A stretch of 64,000 nucleotides of DNA, from positions 1 through 64,000 of the forward strand of contig CAJYOI010000008.1 of the NCBI GenBank assembly GCA_913776045.1, in the 5' to 3' direction. Each line of letters starts with the position of its first letter. Within the stretch, counting starts at the first letter, position 1. The position numbers and the translations under genes are program-made. Below are positions 63,971-64,000 of this stretch, piece after piece. Below the pieces are notes generated by a model that searched no databases, was not told where the DNA came from, and saw only the letters and a program-made list of their open reading frames with translations. This stretch comes from an uncultured Sphingomonas sp. (GTDB taxonomy: Bacteria > Pseudomonadota > Alphaproteobacteria > Sphingomonadales > Sphingomonadaceae).

Positions 63971-64000
63971 AGTATTGCACGATGAAGCGTCCGCCTTACC

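Noticed and set aside
1..64000. CRISPR arrays, tRNA and rRNA genes
   Set aside because: No regular direct repeats with unique spacers, no cloverleaf and no rRNA signature were found by eye.

Overview
The window looks like chromosome from a Sphingomonas-type alphaproteobacterium (Sphingomonadales). Base composition is GC-rich. It carries five TonB-dependent receptor genes, DivK, DUF3572, a TorF-type porin, and GH68, TBDR and PepSY cassettes of the kind found in that order. No rRNA, tRNA or CRISPR array was seen.

1-14.9 kb is mostly housekeeping. It holds a Gly-rich double cold-shock protein (cut by the window edge), a glutamine cyclotransferase, a membrane-tethered HTH regulator with DUF4019, an ATP-dependent DNA ligase divergent from a metallophosphoesterase, Dps, a small GDT1-like membrane protein, ribosomal protein L33, DivK, and an overlapping trio (DUF3572, HAD hydrolase, RidA). 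It also holds a TorF porin, a saccharopine-dehydrogenase-like reductase, glutathione reductase, a PhyH-type dioxygenase and L-threonine aldolase. Short hairpin repeats sit at several gene ends.

15-21 kb is a compact sucrose locus: LacI regulator, MFS sugar transporter, TonB receptor and GH68 levansucrase/invertase. A striking double operator lies in the divergent promoter. 21-29 kb holds a zincin lipoprotein and a probable 5-oxoproline/pyroglutamyl locus (DUF2891, DUF979, DUF969, MarR regulator, HyuA-HyuB fusion).

29-35.2 kb is an iron-type TonB receptor/DUF3649/PepSY/DUF3325 cassette. It is bracketed by two different decayed IS3 transposases and followed by broken DUF4198 and QueH genes. 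35.2-47 kb is the metabolic centre of the window. A perfect AT-rich palindrome and a cobalamin riboswitch precede MesX-MesD (oxygen-dependent core methionine synthase), a BASS-family symporter and a flavin reductase. Then comes the 2-methylcitrate cycle (prpB, prpC, prpF, acnD plus a small unknown gene) with a divergent ScfR/RamB-like regulator. QueH, MesD and the methylcitrate cycle each replace a B12-dependent route (QueG, MetH, methylmalonyl-CoA mutase), so the stretch reads as a B12-sparing neighbourhood.

47-64 kb is accessory. It holds a TonB receptor divergent from PhoD phosphodiesterase, a graveyard of arsenic-transporter and IS110 fragments, and a complete DUF1826/TonB receptor/ABC importer/DUF5829 operon. 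It also holds a second, broken mesD fragment fused to a truncated PepSY gene, a DUF2946/TonB receptor pair and an IS5-family element. The window ends with a CBS-domain protein and a small membrane protein. A 19-bp sequence occurs in opposite orientations at both ends of the 51.9-62.2 kb block.
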